The position numbers were made by a program, and so were the translations under genes. From contig JAQGHJ010000394.1 in NCBI GenBank assembly GCA_028288905.1, positions 1 to 7,799 of the forward strand: a stretch of 7,799 nt of DNA. Direction: 5' to 3'. Source of the stretch: Phycisphaerales bacterium (GTDB lineage Bacteria; Planctomycetota; Phycisphaerae; Tepidisphaerales; Tepidisphaeraceae). Positions 1-5,864 of this stretch are shown piece by piece (the stretch's first letter is position 1; the number at the start of each line of letters is the position of its first letter). The notes beneath the pieces were generated by a model, which made no database searches, was not told the origin of the DNA, and saw nothing but the letters and a program-made list of their open reading frames with translations.

Positions 1-318
1 GCCGCCGCCGCGTCGGCCGATCTGCCTTCGTCACCGGCCGGCGGGTCAACCGGGCCGGGGTCGTCGTCCCACCCCGCTCGGAACCCGGCCGCGGCGAACG
101 GGGAGCCGGCGGAGTCACCGCGCCCGGGCGGGACCCCGTTCGGCTCGCTCAACGCCATCCGCGCTCCGGCCAAAAACGCCTCCGGGTCGACCGCCCGCGG
201 AGCCGGAGCTCCGGTAGCCCATTACGACGCGGCGGGCGGGTCATTAGTCCAACCCCGCAAATATACCGATGGCGACAACGAAAGTCGGCTTATTTCTCCA
301 GGGTTGGCCCGGGCTTAA
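1..318 (+). CDS. 3' end of an unidentified gene with a disordered Ala/Pro/Gly/Ser-rich C-terminal tail (partial)
   Basis: Frame 1 is open from the left edge to a TAA at 316-318, giving about 105 visible residues; the start lies outside the window. The visible part is low-complexity: it begins with four alanines, continues with Pro, Gly, Ser and Ala, and becomes more mixed near the end (…VAHYDAAGGSLVQPRKYTD…, then …ESRLISPGLARA). It has no recognisable domain and no hydrophobic segment, so it is probably an unstructured tail of a longer protein. The mixed, charged last 35 residues and the stop just before an obvious intergenic stretch favour real coding. The weak point is that GC-rich DNA often stays open by chance, and there is no internal ATG to anchor the frame. 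I cannot assign a function. Confidence 0.5.
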   Translation, partial: AAAASADLPSSPAGGSTGPGSSSHPARNPAAANGEPAESPRPGGTPFGSLNAIRAPAKNASGSTARGAGAPVAHYDAAGGSLVQPRKYTDGDNESRLISPGLARA

Positions 319-649
319 GCGATGTGCGGTAGCGATCGGGGCGAAGGGATATGCGACGGGAGCTCCCGGCTCGCGAGGGACCATGTGGGGGAACCTCGAC
401 CGGGGACAAGGGAGGGCCTGAACTTGGTTCGATGTGTTTCGGCCGCCTCGAACATCTCGCCGGGGTCCTCCCTCCGGCCCGGGGAGAGTGGGAGCCCCAT
501 CGGGCCTGCCGCGCGAGTTCGATGGGCGGAGGGATTGTCCTCCGCTGGATAACAACGCCGGCCGGCGGTCCCACGCGCAGGCGGCACGACCCATGTCGGG
601 GGTCGCCGCATACCTGCCGCGGCGGGGTGATGCTATAACCCCCGGCCTG
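319..649. other. Gene-free stretch with short inverted repeats upstream of the MFS gene
   Basis: No convincing gene is seen here; short ORFs in this stretch lack family features. It holds a 12-bp perfect palindrome at 357-368 (CGGGAGCTCCCG). A hairpin with a perfect 7-bp stem lies at 526-545 (GCGGAGG, 6-nt loop, CCTCCGC). A third hairpin at 581-609 has a 10-bp stem interrupted by a 2-nt bulge (GCGGC-AC-GACCC against GGGTCGCCGC). None is followed by a T-run, so none is a classic intrinsic terminator. The last two lie just upstream of the likely transporter promoter and could be operators, but that is inference. Confidence 0.5.
631..639 (+). promoter_or_regulatory. Candidate extended -10 element for the MFS efflux gene
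   Basis: TGCTATAAC fits an extended -10 (TGn followed by a TATAAT-like hexamer, 5 of 6 matches) in otherwise GC-rich DNA. Only 10 nt separate the hexamer from the ATG at 650, so transcription would start at or a few bases before the start codon. No good -35 is seen at 16-18 nt, which is tolerable for an extended -10. It also supports 650 over the upstream GTG at 434 as the true start. Confidence 0.4.
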
Positions 650-2062
650 ATGCCAGACCCCGCTGCCGACCCGAGCGATCCGCCCACGATCCCGCCGCCC
701 ACCGCACCCGCCGCTGCCGCGCCCTTAGACGCCGCCGCGAGCGCGGAACCTGGGCCGCCGAAAGGGGCGATGTTCGCGATCTTCCTCGTCGCGGTGATGG
801 ACTTCCTCGGGTTCGGGATCATCATCCCGCTCCTGCCGAACTTCATCCCGCAGCTCGACGAGAAGGCGCTGGAGACGGACACGTCGGCGGTGCTGAAGGT
901 CACGCTGATCTTCTCGATCTTCTCGATCTGCCAGTTCATCGGGTCGCCGATCCTCGGCGCGCTGAGCGACCGGCTCGGCCGCCGGCCGGTGCTGGTCGTG
1001 TCCCAGCTCGGGAGCGCGGCCGGGTACCTGATGCTGGCCGTCGCGCCGTTCACCGGGGCGGCCATGCTGGCGGTCGTGTACCTGTCCCGGGTGATCGACG
1101 GGTTCACCGGCGGGAACATCGCCGCCGCCCAGGCGTACATCAGCGACGTCACCACCCCCCAGACCCGGGCCAAGGGCATGGGCATGCTGGGGGCTGCGTT
1201 CGGCATCGGGTTCTCGCTCGGGCCGGCCCTCGGCGGCATCCTCGGGGTCATCGGCGAGCGGCTCGGGCACCGGTTCGGGGTGCCGGGCGACCTGGCGATC
1301 AGCCTGCCGGCGGCCGTGGCGGCGGGCCTGGCGGCGCTGGCGGCCTACCTGTCGTGGTCGCGGCTGTCCGAGACCCGCGCCCGCAAGCCGAGCGAGGCCG
1401 AGGTCTGGCTCCACCCCCGCCAGCTCCTGCCGATCCTGCGGAACAAGCCGGTCGTGCAGATGCTGGCGCTGTCGTTCTTCATCATGGCGGCGTTCGTGAT
1501 GATGGAGAGCACGCTCGTCATCTACCTCCGCAGCTCGAAGCACTTCGGTTTCGACCAGCTGGCGGCCGGGCTGTTCTTCGGGTGGCTCGGGCTGTGCATC
1601 GTCGTCGTGCAGGGCGGGCTGGTCGGGCGGCTAACCCGCCGGGGCCGCGGGGAGTGGGCGATGGCGGTCGCCGGCCCGCTGCTCGTAGCGGCCGGCATGG
1701 CCTGCTTCACGGCGACGGCGTGGGTGCCCGCCCTGTGGCTACTGATGCTGGCCGGGGCGGTGAACGCGACCGGCCGCAGCCTCCAGCAGCCGGCCGTCTC
1801 CGCCCTGATGAGCAAGTACGCCAGCCCGCGGGAGCAGGGGACGGTGTTCGGCGTGTACCACGGCCTCGGCAGCCTCGCCCGCGTCGCCGGCCCGCTGGTG
1901 GCCGCGTTCACCTACGTCCACCTGCGGAACACCGCCCAGTTCGTGACGGCCGGCGTGGTCGCGGTGGGTGTCGGGGTGTGGACGTTCGCCCTCCGGCAGC
2001 GCGTGGGACCGCCGGTGACGGCAGCCGCGGGACCGGAGGCTGCTGCCGTTGAGCCGACGTAG
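650..2062 (+). CDS. MFS transporter, DHA1/TetA-like drug efflux type
   Basis: This is a 470-residue protein of the major facilitator superfamily, predicted to sit in the inner membrane and export a small molecule by proton antiport. Residues 1-40 are a Pro/Ala-rich cytoplasmic extension. TM1 follows, with MDFLGFGIIIPLLP (D51), the acidic TM1 pattern of TetA-like antiporters. Motif A in the loop after TM2 is GALSDRLGRRPVL (102-114). Motif C, the antiporter motif, is GAAFGIGFSLGPALGG (181-196). Between them lies SRVIDGFTGGNIAAAQAYISD (146-166). About twelve hydrophobic segments run to residue 447, followed by an Ala-rich tail. The family is usually 390-450 residues; the excess is the N-terminal extension. 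I chose the ATG at 650 because a -10-like element precedes it. The GTG at 434 would add 72 implausible Arg/Pro-rich residues, and the ATG at 770 (430 aa) remains possible. There is no Shine-Dalgarno. No regulator or resistance gene is adjacent, so the substrate is unknown. Confidence 0.9.
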   Translation: MPDPAADPSDPPTIPPPTAPAAAAPLDAAASAEPGPPKGAMFAIFLVAVMDFLGFGIIIPLLPNFIPQLDEKALETDTSAVLKVTLIFSIFSICQFIGSPILGALSDRLGRRPVLVVSQLGSAAGYLMLAVAPFTGAAMLAVVYLSRVIDGFTGGNIAAAQAYISDVTTPQTRAKGMGMLGAAFGIGFSLGPALGGILGVIGERLGHRFGVPGDLAISLPAAVAAGLAALAAYLSWSRLSETRARKPSEAEVWLHPRQLLPILRNKPVVQMLALSFFIMAAFVMMESTLVIYLRSSKHFGFDQLAAGLFFGWLGLCIVVVQGGLVGRLTRRGRGEWAMAVAGPLLVAAGMACFTATAWVPALWLLMLAGAVNATGRSLQQPAVSALMSKYASPREQGTVFGVYHGLGSLARVAGPLVAAFTYVHLRNTAQFVTAGVVAVGVGVWTFALRQRVGPPVTAAAGPEAAAVEPT

Positions 2063-2102
2063 GTATTGCCGTCATACCGACGACCGCGGGCGCCAGGCGA
2101 TC

Positions 2103-2186
2103 AAAGGCGAAGGCCCAACATCGAACGCCGAAGTGGGAAAGGTGAATCCCCCTCACTTCGGCGTTCGATGTTGGGCGTTCGGCTTT
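2103..2186. terminator. Long hairpin between convergent genes, probable bidirectional terminator or repeat element
   Basis: The arms at 2103-2137 and 2152-2186 pair over 35 positions with only two G-G mismatches and one G-T wobble. The core of 23 bp (2113-2135 with 2154-2176) is perfect, and the loop is 14 nt. The outer ends are AAAG and CTTT, so each strand has a short T-run after the stem. It lies between the stop codons of the efflux gene (2062) and the phosphatase gene (2199), where a shared terminator is expected. The stem is much longer than a usual terminator, and the right arm contains GGCGTTCG twice (2160-2167 and 2175-2182). It may therefore be a copy of a dispersed palindromic repeat used as a terminator. 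Confidence 0.7.
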
Positions 2187-2198
2187 ACCCTAACTTCC

Positions 2199-3059
2199 TC
2201 ACCGCCCGACCTCGTCCACCATCACGTTCTTGGCGGCCGGCGTCGTGGCGATGAACGGCACCTTCGCCCCGCTGTACCCCCGCAGGTCGAACGGGAAGAT
2301 CGGGTCGCCGGCCAGGCTGACGATCAGCCCGCCGGCCTCTTGAACGATGGCGGCGGGGGCGGCCACGTCCCACAGCTTGCCGTTCATCGTGATCGCCGCC
2401 TGGGCGACGCCGGCCGCCACCTGCACCGCCTCCAGGGCGGCCGACCCGAGGATGCGGATCTTCCAGTTCGTCTGGGCGAGCCAGCGGGTGGGGAACGGCG
2501 GGCACCGGCCGGCCTTGTCGAGCAGGTTGCTCGTCAGCATGACCATGGCCGTGTCGTTCATCGGCTCCGGGCGGACGGCCAGCCGGCGGGTGCCGAGCCA
2601 CGCCCCGTGCCCGGCCGCGGCTGTGTACATCAGGTCGCGGGACACGTCGTACACGACCCCCAGCACGGGCAGCCCGCGGTCCATCAGCCCGATGCACACG
2701 GCGAACGCCCCGAGCCCGGCGACGAAGTTGTTCGTCCCGTCGATCGGGTCGATCACCCACACCCGCCCGTCCGGATTCGGGCAGTCGAACGTGATCGCCG
2801 ACCCGGTGTCGTTCTCCTCCCCGACGAGCCCGTCGGTCGGGTACCGGCGGCGGAGCCCGGCGACGATGTACCGCTGGCTCTCCCGGTCGGCGTCGGTGAC
2901 GGCCTCGTCGGTCGTCATCGAGTGCGTCTTCGTCAACCGCTCGACCTTGCCGTAGTGCCCGAGCACGATCTTCCCCGCCCCGCGGGCCAGCTCGGCGGCG
3001 TACTGCAGGTCGTGGGCGAGATTCGCGGACGAGGCGGTCGCGGAGGTGTCCCGGGTCAT
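2199..3059 (-). CDS. Inositol monophosphatase-family phosphatase
   Basis: This 286-residue protein belongs to the Mg2+-dependent, Li+-sensitive phosphatase superfamily (inositol monophosphatase, HisN-type histidinol-phosphatase, CysQ and FBPase-like members). Metal-binding motifs appear in order: TDADRESQ (55-62); the Glu pair in LVGEEN (81-82); WVIDPIDGTNNF (101-112), with both metal-ligand aspartates; GSAALE (205-210); and WDVAAPAAIVQEAGG (230-244), carrying the last Asp ligand. All key residues are intact and the length is normal for the family. It is probably cytoplasmic, as no signal peptide is seen. I chose the ATG at 3059; a TTG 78 codons upstream would add a Pro-rich stretch with no family match. 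No Shine-Dalgarno is seen, but a -10-like TATCGT lies 9 nt before the ATG. Substrate cannot be fixed from sequence; inositol phosphate, histidinol phosphate or a sugar phosphate are all possible. Neighbouring genes give no clue. Confidence 0.92.
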   Translation of the reverse strand: MTRDTSATASSANLAHDLQYAAELARGAGKIVLGHYGKVERLTKTHSMTTDEAVTDADRESQRYIVAGLRRRYPTDGLVGEENDTGSAITFDCPNPDGRVWVIDPIDGTNNFVAGLGAFAVCIGLMDRGLPVLGVVYDVSRDLMYTAAAGHGAWLGTRRLAVRPEPMNDTAMVMLTSNLLDKAGRCPPFPTRWLAQTNWKIRILGSAALEAVQVAAGVAQAAITMNGKLWDVAAPAAIVQEAGGLIVSLAGDPIFPFDLRGYSGAKVPFIATTPAAKNVMVDEVGR

Positions 3060-3303
3060 CGTCGGCGCACGATAGGGGCGGGGCGGGAGAGGGGCAAGGG
3101 GAACGAGAGGGGAGTAGCGGGGTGGTGGAGTATCGGAGTGGTGGGGTGGGAACCGAGTGGGTCCGGATGGACCCGGCGACGACGTAGACAACGGCAACAA
3201 CGCGACCAAGCGGTGCTCGGAGGGACCCCGTACGCCGCTACGCGGTTTCGCGACGTTCCCGGGGCGTCGGGGCAGGCGGGTCGTCGTTCGCAAGGACGGA
3301 CAG
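3060..3303. other. Gene-free G-tract region upstream of the phosphatase gene
   Basis: This 244-nt gap has no convincing gene. Its left half (3075 to about 3155) is strongly G-rich on the plus strand, with runs of three or four G at 3075-3078, 3080-3083, 3085-3087, 3091-3094, 3098-3101 and 3109-3112. The loops between them are 1, 1, 3, 3 and 7 nt, which fits the standard G-quadruplex pattern. The plus strand is the template for the phosphatase gene. A perfect 6-bp hairpin with a 4-nt loop lies at 3159-3174. The right half carries no recognisable signal. The phosphatase promoter should lie here; only TATCGT (3069-3074, minus strand) looks like a -10. Confidence 0.5.
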
Positions 3304-3912
3304 CTACTCGTTGAACGTCATCGTCGACCGGTGACCCCGCACCCGGACCCGCTCGACGACCATCTCCGCTTCGACGGTCCACCCCCAGCCCGGCAGCAGG
3401 TGCGGCCGCTTGTGCGGCGTAACGACCCAGAGCGCGGGGGCGACGAGGGCAAGCTGCGTCGCCAGCCCCGGCAGCCGGGACGGGTCGCACAGGTGCATCG
3501 CGAACGAGCAGACGACGAGCGAATACCGCCGCCCGGCCAGCGCGCCGGCCGCCACGTCCTCGAACGTGAACCGCTCGGCCGGCGACCCGGTCCGGCGGGC
3601 GTAGGCGGCGTGGGTGAATGGGTCGATGCCGTAGATCGCCCCGGCCCCCAGCGTCCGCAGGGCGAGCGTCGCTTCCCCGCTGCCGGCCGCCAGGTCGAGC
3701 ACGCGGGACAGGTCCGGCCGCCACCGGCCGACCGCCCGGCGGAGGGCCTCGGCGACCGACGCCTCGTGCGGGTTGCGGTACGCCGGCCCGTGCAGCCGGT
3801 AGTACACGGCGGGGCCGAGCCGCTCGTACTCCGCCCGGATCGACCGGTCGGCGGGGACGTCGCCGACGTCCCAGTCATCGTCGGGTTGGGAGTCGGCGTC
3901 AGCAGGGGACAC
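3304..3912 (-). CDS. Class I SAM-dependent methyltransferase
   Basis: With the chosen start this is a 202-residue protein with a Rossmann-type methyltransferase fold. SAM-binding motif I is VLDLAAGSGEATL (71-83). Motif II ends in an acidic residue in AIYGIDPF (92-99, D97), expected to contact the SAM ribose. FEDVAAG (117-123) matches the acidic motif III region. RRYSLVVCSFAMHLC (128-142) matches motif IV. The tail (VVTPHKRPHLLPGWGW) is consistent with the last strands of the sheet. The substrate is unknown. The reading frame stays open to an ATG at 4026, but residues encoded beyond about 3970 (ARTGWKPV) are translated from a REP-like repeat. I prefer the GTG at 3912, which has GAGA a few bases upstream and gives a normal length. 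It is separated by 244 nt from the phosphatase gene, so co-transcription is uncertain. Confidence 0.82.
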   Translation of the reverse strand: MSPADADSQPDDDWDVGDVPADRSIRAEYERLGPAVYYRLHGPAYRNPHEASVAEALRRAVGRWRPDLSRVLDLAAGSGEATLALRTLGAGAIYGIDPFTHAAYARRTGSPAERFTFEDVAAGALAGRRYSLVVCSFAMHLCDPSRLPGLATQLALVAPALWVVTPHKRPHLLPGWGWTVEAEMVVERVRVRGHRSTMTFNE

Positions 3913-3968
3913 AATTCTCGCGTGTTGGCAGTCGGAAGACCATCGGTTCCATCGTCCGTCGCGTGACG

Positions 3969-4084
3969 TCAGTGACACGGGCTTCCAGCCCGTGCGAGCA
4001 CGCTTCAAACTGAGGAACGAGGGCATCCCGCGGTCTCTGCAAGTTACCCGTGTACACGCACGGGCTGGACGCCCGCATCACCGA
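3969..4084. repeat. Inverted pair of REP-like repeats
   Basis: Two copies of a short palindromic unit face each other. The left copy (3969-4001) contains a hairpin with a perfect 8-bp stem and 3-nt loop at 3976-3994 (CACGGGCT-TCC-AGCCCGTG). The right copy (4052-4084) is its reverse complement with 27 of 33 positions matching. The spacer is 50 nt and unremarkable. The core (CGGGCTGGAAGCCCG type) resembles a repeat I recall as common between planctomycete genes. When translated it gives the string TGWKPV, which often contaminates predicted N-termini. The layout matches the paired REP (BIME) form mobilised by RAYT transposases; no transposase is present here. Confidence 0.75.
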
Positions 4085-4124
4085 CGGGCACGTTCGAAGT
4101 TCCGTTTGAAGGCAAATTCAAAAC

Positions 4125-4162
4125 GAACGACGCCCGGCCCCTCCGCAGGCCGGGCGTCGTTC
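4125..4162 (-). terminator. Intrinsic terminator downstream of rpsR (possibly bidirectional)
   Basis: A perfect 15-bp stem (4125-4139 with 4148-4162) encloses an 8-nt loop. The stem is G/C-rich. On the minus strand it is followed by GTTTTGAATTT, a good U-rich tail, about 67 nt after the rpsR stop codon. On the plus strand the stem is followed by TTCGTT, so it may also act on transcripts from the left. A smaller 7-bp hairpin lies at 4174-4194, between this stem and the gene. Confidence 0.85.
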
Positions 4163-4228
4163 TTCGTTATCGTCGGGAACACGCCGCGTTCCCGTTCGAG
4201 GGACTGCGTCGCTTCGTTCCGCGTCCGC

Positions 4229-4489
4229 TCACACCACCGCGGCCACGTACGGCAACAGGGCGATGAACCGGGCGCGCTTGATCGCCTGGGCGACCATCCG
4301 CTGCTCCATCGCGCTGGCACCGGTCCGCTTGCGGGACAAGATTTTGCCGTTGGGGCTGAGCATCTTCTTCAGCGACTCGGTGTCCTTGTAGTCGATGTAA
4401 ACCTTGCCGGCTTCGTTCTTCCGGGCAACTTTGATCTTCGGGCGGCTGAAGTTTTGGAACTTTTCGTTCCGGTCACGATCTCGCGGCAT
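4229..4489 (-). CDS. rpsR: 30S ribosomal protein S18
   Basis: This 86-residue basic protein is ribosomal protein S18, which binds S6 and sits on the platform of the 30S subunit. The family signature is clear in the C-terminal half: [14 protein letters not shown] (31-44), [18 protein letters not shown] (47-64) and [13 protein letters not shown] (69-81). The N-terminal part is Arg/Lys-rich. Length is typical for the family (about 75-90). The protein contains no cysteine, so it is the zinc-free form. The start at 4489 has a GGAG Shine-Dalgarno 9 nt upstream (4499-4502), one of the few clear ones in this window. In most bacteria rpsR lies between rpsF and rplI. Here it stands alone between a methyltransferase and a diguanylate cyclase gene, with its own promoter and terminator. 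Confidence 0.97.
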   Translation of the reverse strand: MPRDRDRNEKFQNFSRPKIKVARKNEAGKVYIDYKDTESLKKMLSPNGKILSRKRTGASAMEQRMVAQAIKRARFIALLPYVAAVV

Positions 4490-4521
4490 TATCGTTTGCT
4501 CCGATTCCTCATGGGTTTATA

Positions 4522-4537
4522 GCCCGCCGTTACGGGC
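4522..4537 (-). promoter_or_regulatory. Small hairpin in the rpsR leader
   Basis: A 5-bp inverted repeat (GCCCG, 6-nt loop, CGGGC) falls inside the predicted rpsR leader, 33 nt before the start codon. Ribosomal protein operons are often controlled by leader structures bound by one of their products, so it could take part in feedback control. The stem is short and this role is inference. Confidence 0.25.
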
Positions 4538-4572
4538 GCAGCGGCGCACCGCCCGGCGGGCGAGGGAGGGAG

Positions 4573-4600
4573 AGTATACCGCCGGCGGCAAATCCGGCAA
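4573..4600 (-). promoter_or_regulatory. Sigma70-type promoter of rpsR
   Basis: Read on the minus strand, TTGCCG (4595-4600) and TATACT (4573-4578) are separated by 16 nt, matching 4 of 6 and 5 of 6 consensus bases. Transcription would begin near 4566, leaving a leader of about 77 nt before rpsR. A second -10-like TATAAA lies nearer the gene at 4516-4521 but lacks a -35. Confidence 0.6.
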
Positions 4601-4651
4601 GGCGTAACGCAGGCTCGGGGCGGCGGGTTGCGGCGTTCCTCCCCACCCGGC

Positions 4652-5698
4652 TCATCGCGTTCCGGCGGGCACGGCCGAGGCGGCGGCCCGCTTGCGGTGG
4701 CCCTTCACGGCGTACAGTGCTTTGTCGGCGGCGGCCAGCAGGCCGCGGGCGGTCGGGTCGGCGACGGCCGTCAGGGTCGCCAAGCCGATCGACAACCGCG
4801 GCCTCCGCTCGACCTTCAGCGGCCTCACCAGCCCGTCCACCAGCGACACCAGTCGGTCGGCCAGCGCCTGCCCGGCCGCCGGGTCCGCCCCGTCGGCGAC
4901 GATCACGAACTCGTCCCCGCCGCACCGGAACGCCAGGTCCGACGTCCGGGCGGTCGACCGAATGATCTGCCCGATCGACTTCAGCAGGTCGTCCCCGGCC
5001 GCGTGCCCGAGCGTGTCGTTCAGCAGCTTGAAGTAGTCGACGTCGACCATGAGCACGGTCAGCGGCCGGCCGTCGGCGGCGGCCTTGTCGACCAGCTTCG
5101 GCAGCGTCTCGTCGAGCATCCGGCGGTTGTACAGCCCGGTCATCGGGTCGCGGGCGGCCTTTTCCCGCAGGCTCCCCAGGGCCCGCTCCAGCGCATCCGT
5201 CCGCCGGGCCACCCGTTGGTTCATCTCCTGCTCGAGCTGGGCGATCTCGGCCCGGCGGCTTTTCAGGTCCGTCAGCAGGTCCCGCAGCACCGGCACGAGC
5301 ACGCCCGGCACCCCTTCAACCTTCGACAGCTCGTCCAGCGGCAGCTCGCCTTGGCGGACCTGCTCCACGATCGCCCCGAGCCGGCGGACCGGCAGCGTCC
5401 AAAGCTTGTACCGCTGCCACGCCCCCCAGCAGATGCCAGCGACGGTGGCCGCCCCGAGCACGACTTGGATGACAAAGCTGTCCCGCGCCGGCCGCCCGCC
5501 GAGCAACAGCCGGGCAGCGAACGCCACGATCGTGACCGCCAACAGCAGCACGAGCGCCCGCAGCACGGCGTCCGCCCCGGCGCGGTCGGCCGCGGGGGTT
5601 CGGTCGCCTTCCGCGAGCGCCGCGGGCGGGTCGGCCGGCGCGGCAGCGGTGCCGGGCGGTCCGTTGGCGGGGGGGAGGTCAACGGCGGTCTGGGTCAT
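4652..5698 (-). CDS. Membrane-anchored GGDEF diguanylate cyclase
   Basis: This 348-residue protein is predicted to make cyclic di-GMP from two GTP. Residues 1-43 are a Pro/Ala-rich cytoplasmic stretch. Two hydrophobic segments follow (about 45-66 and 74-93) with a short loop, so the protein has little outside the membrane to sense with. Residues 95-130 (LWTLPVRRLGAIVEQVRQGE) resemble a HAMP-like linker. A charged coiled coil (about 145-182) leads into the GGDEF domain (about 183-335). The domain opens with DPMTGLYNRR and has VDVDYFKLLNDTLGHAAGD (218-236), an intact GGDEF active site (260-264) and an RTSD product-inhibition site (251-254) with correct 5-residue spacing. It should be active and feedback-inhibited. 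There is no EAL domain. I chose the ATG at 5698; a GTG at 5728 would add 10 residues. No Shine-Dalgarno is visible. Confidence 0.93.
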   Translation of the reverse strand: MTQTAVDLPPANGPPGTAAAPADPPAALAEGDRTPAADRAGADAVLRALVLLLAVTIVAFAARLLLGGRPARDSFVIQVVLGAATVAGICWGAWQRYKLWTLPVRRLGAIVEQVRQGELPLDELSKVEGVPGVLVPVLRDLLTDLKSRRAEIAQLEQEMNQRVARRTDALERALGSLREKAARDPMTGLYNRRMLDETLPKLVDKAAADGRPLTVLMVDVDYFKLLNDTLGHAAGDDLLKSIGQIIRSTARTSDLAFRCGGDEFVIVADGADPAAGQALADRLVSLVDGLVRPLKVERRPRLSIGLATLTAVADPTARGLLAAADKALYAVKGHRKRAAASAVPAGTR

Positions 5699-5752
5699 GG
5701 CGTCGGGGGTCGGTCGGGCGGGGTCCACCCGCGGACCATCGCAACTTTGTAA

Positions 5753-5789
5753 TCGGGCGGCCGGTAGGTGAAGTTAACCGGTCGCCCGA
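5753..5789. promoter_or_regulatory. Dyad between divergent genes, candidate operator or leader hairpin
   Basis: TCGGGCGGCCGGT (5753-5765) and ACCGGTCGCCCGA (5777-5789) are inverted repeats of 13 nt with one G-T wobble and an 11-nt spacer. The dyad lies between the start of the cyclase gene (5698, minus) and the propeller gene (5865, plus). Its centre is about 73 nt from the cyclase ATG and 94 nt from the propeller ATG. The position suits a regulator site acting on both genes. It could also fold as an RNA hairpin. No regulator gene is adjacent. Confidence 0.45.
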
Positions 5790-5802
5790 GATCGTTTCCC
5801 CG

Positions 5803-5851
5803 CCCGGCCGCGACGGGCCGGGGGCGGCCACATTTCCGGCGTTACACGCCG
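5803..5851 (+). promoter_or_regulatory. Two hairpins upstream of the propeller gene
   Basis: A perfect 7-bp G/C stem (5803-5809 with 5816-5822, 6-nt loop) and a perfect 6-bp stem (5837-5842 with 5846-5851, 3-nt loop) lie within 62 nt of the ATG at 5865. If transcription starts upstream of them they would be part of the leader. No T-run follows either, so attenuation is not obvious. I could not identify a convincing -35/-10 pair for the propeller gene. Confidence 0.3.
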
Positions 5852-5864
5852 CGCTTCACGACGG

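Noticed and set aside
434..649. N-terminal extension of the efflux transporter from a GTG at 434
   Set aside because: It would add 72 Arg/Pro-rich residues unlike any MFS N-terminus, and a -10-like element lies inside it just before the better ATG at 650.
725..1543. 272-codon minus-strand frame opposite the efflux transporter
   Set aside because: It is composed largely of Arg, Asp, Glu and His, a typical antisense shadow of hydrophobic transporter codons.
3060..3293. 78-codon upstream extension of the phosphatase from a TTG
   Set aside because: The added residues are Pro/Ser-rich with no family similarity, the region has G-tract structure typical of non-coding DNA, and a -10-like hexamer sits right before the ATG at 3059.
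2049..3314. 421-codon plus-strand frame opposite the phosphatase
   Set aside because: Its product is Arg/Pro/His-rich low-complexity sequence, as expected of a shadow frame in GC-rich DNA. The minus strand encodes a clear IMPase with all its motifs, and this frame also crosses the long hairpin.
3969..4084. CRISPR array or tRNA-like structure
   Set aside because: There are only two repeat copies, in inverted orientation with a single spacer, and no cloverleaf or cas gene. The REP-pair reading fits better.
4490..4566. S6:S18-binding leader motif upstream of rpsR
   Set aside because: The leader has a small hairpin and CCG triplets, but I could not match the published consensus structure with confidence. 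A covariance-model search would decide.
4628..5752. 374-codon plus-strand frame opposite the diguanylate cyclase
   Set aside because: It spans the same DNA as an intact GGDEF protein, has shadow-like composition and no recognisable motif.
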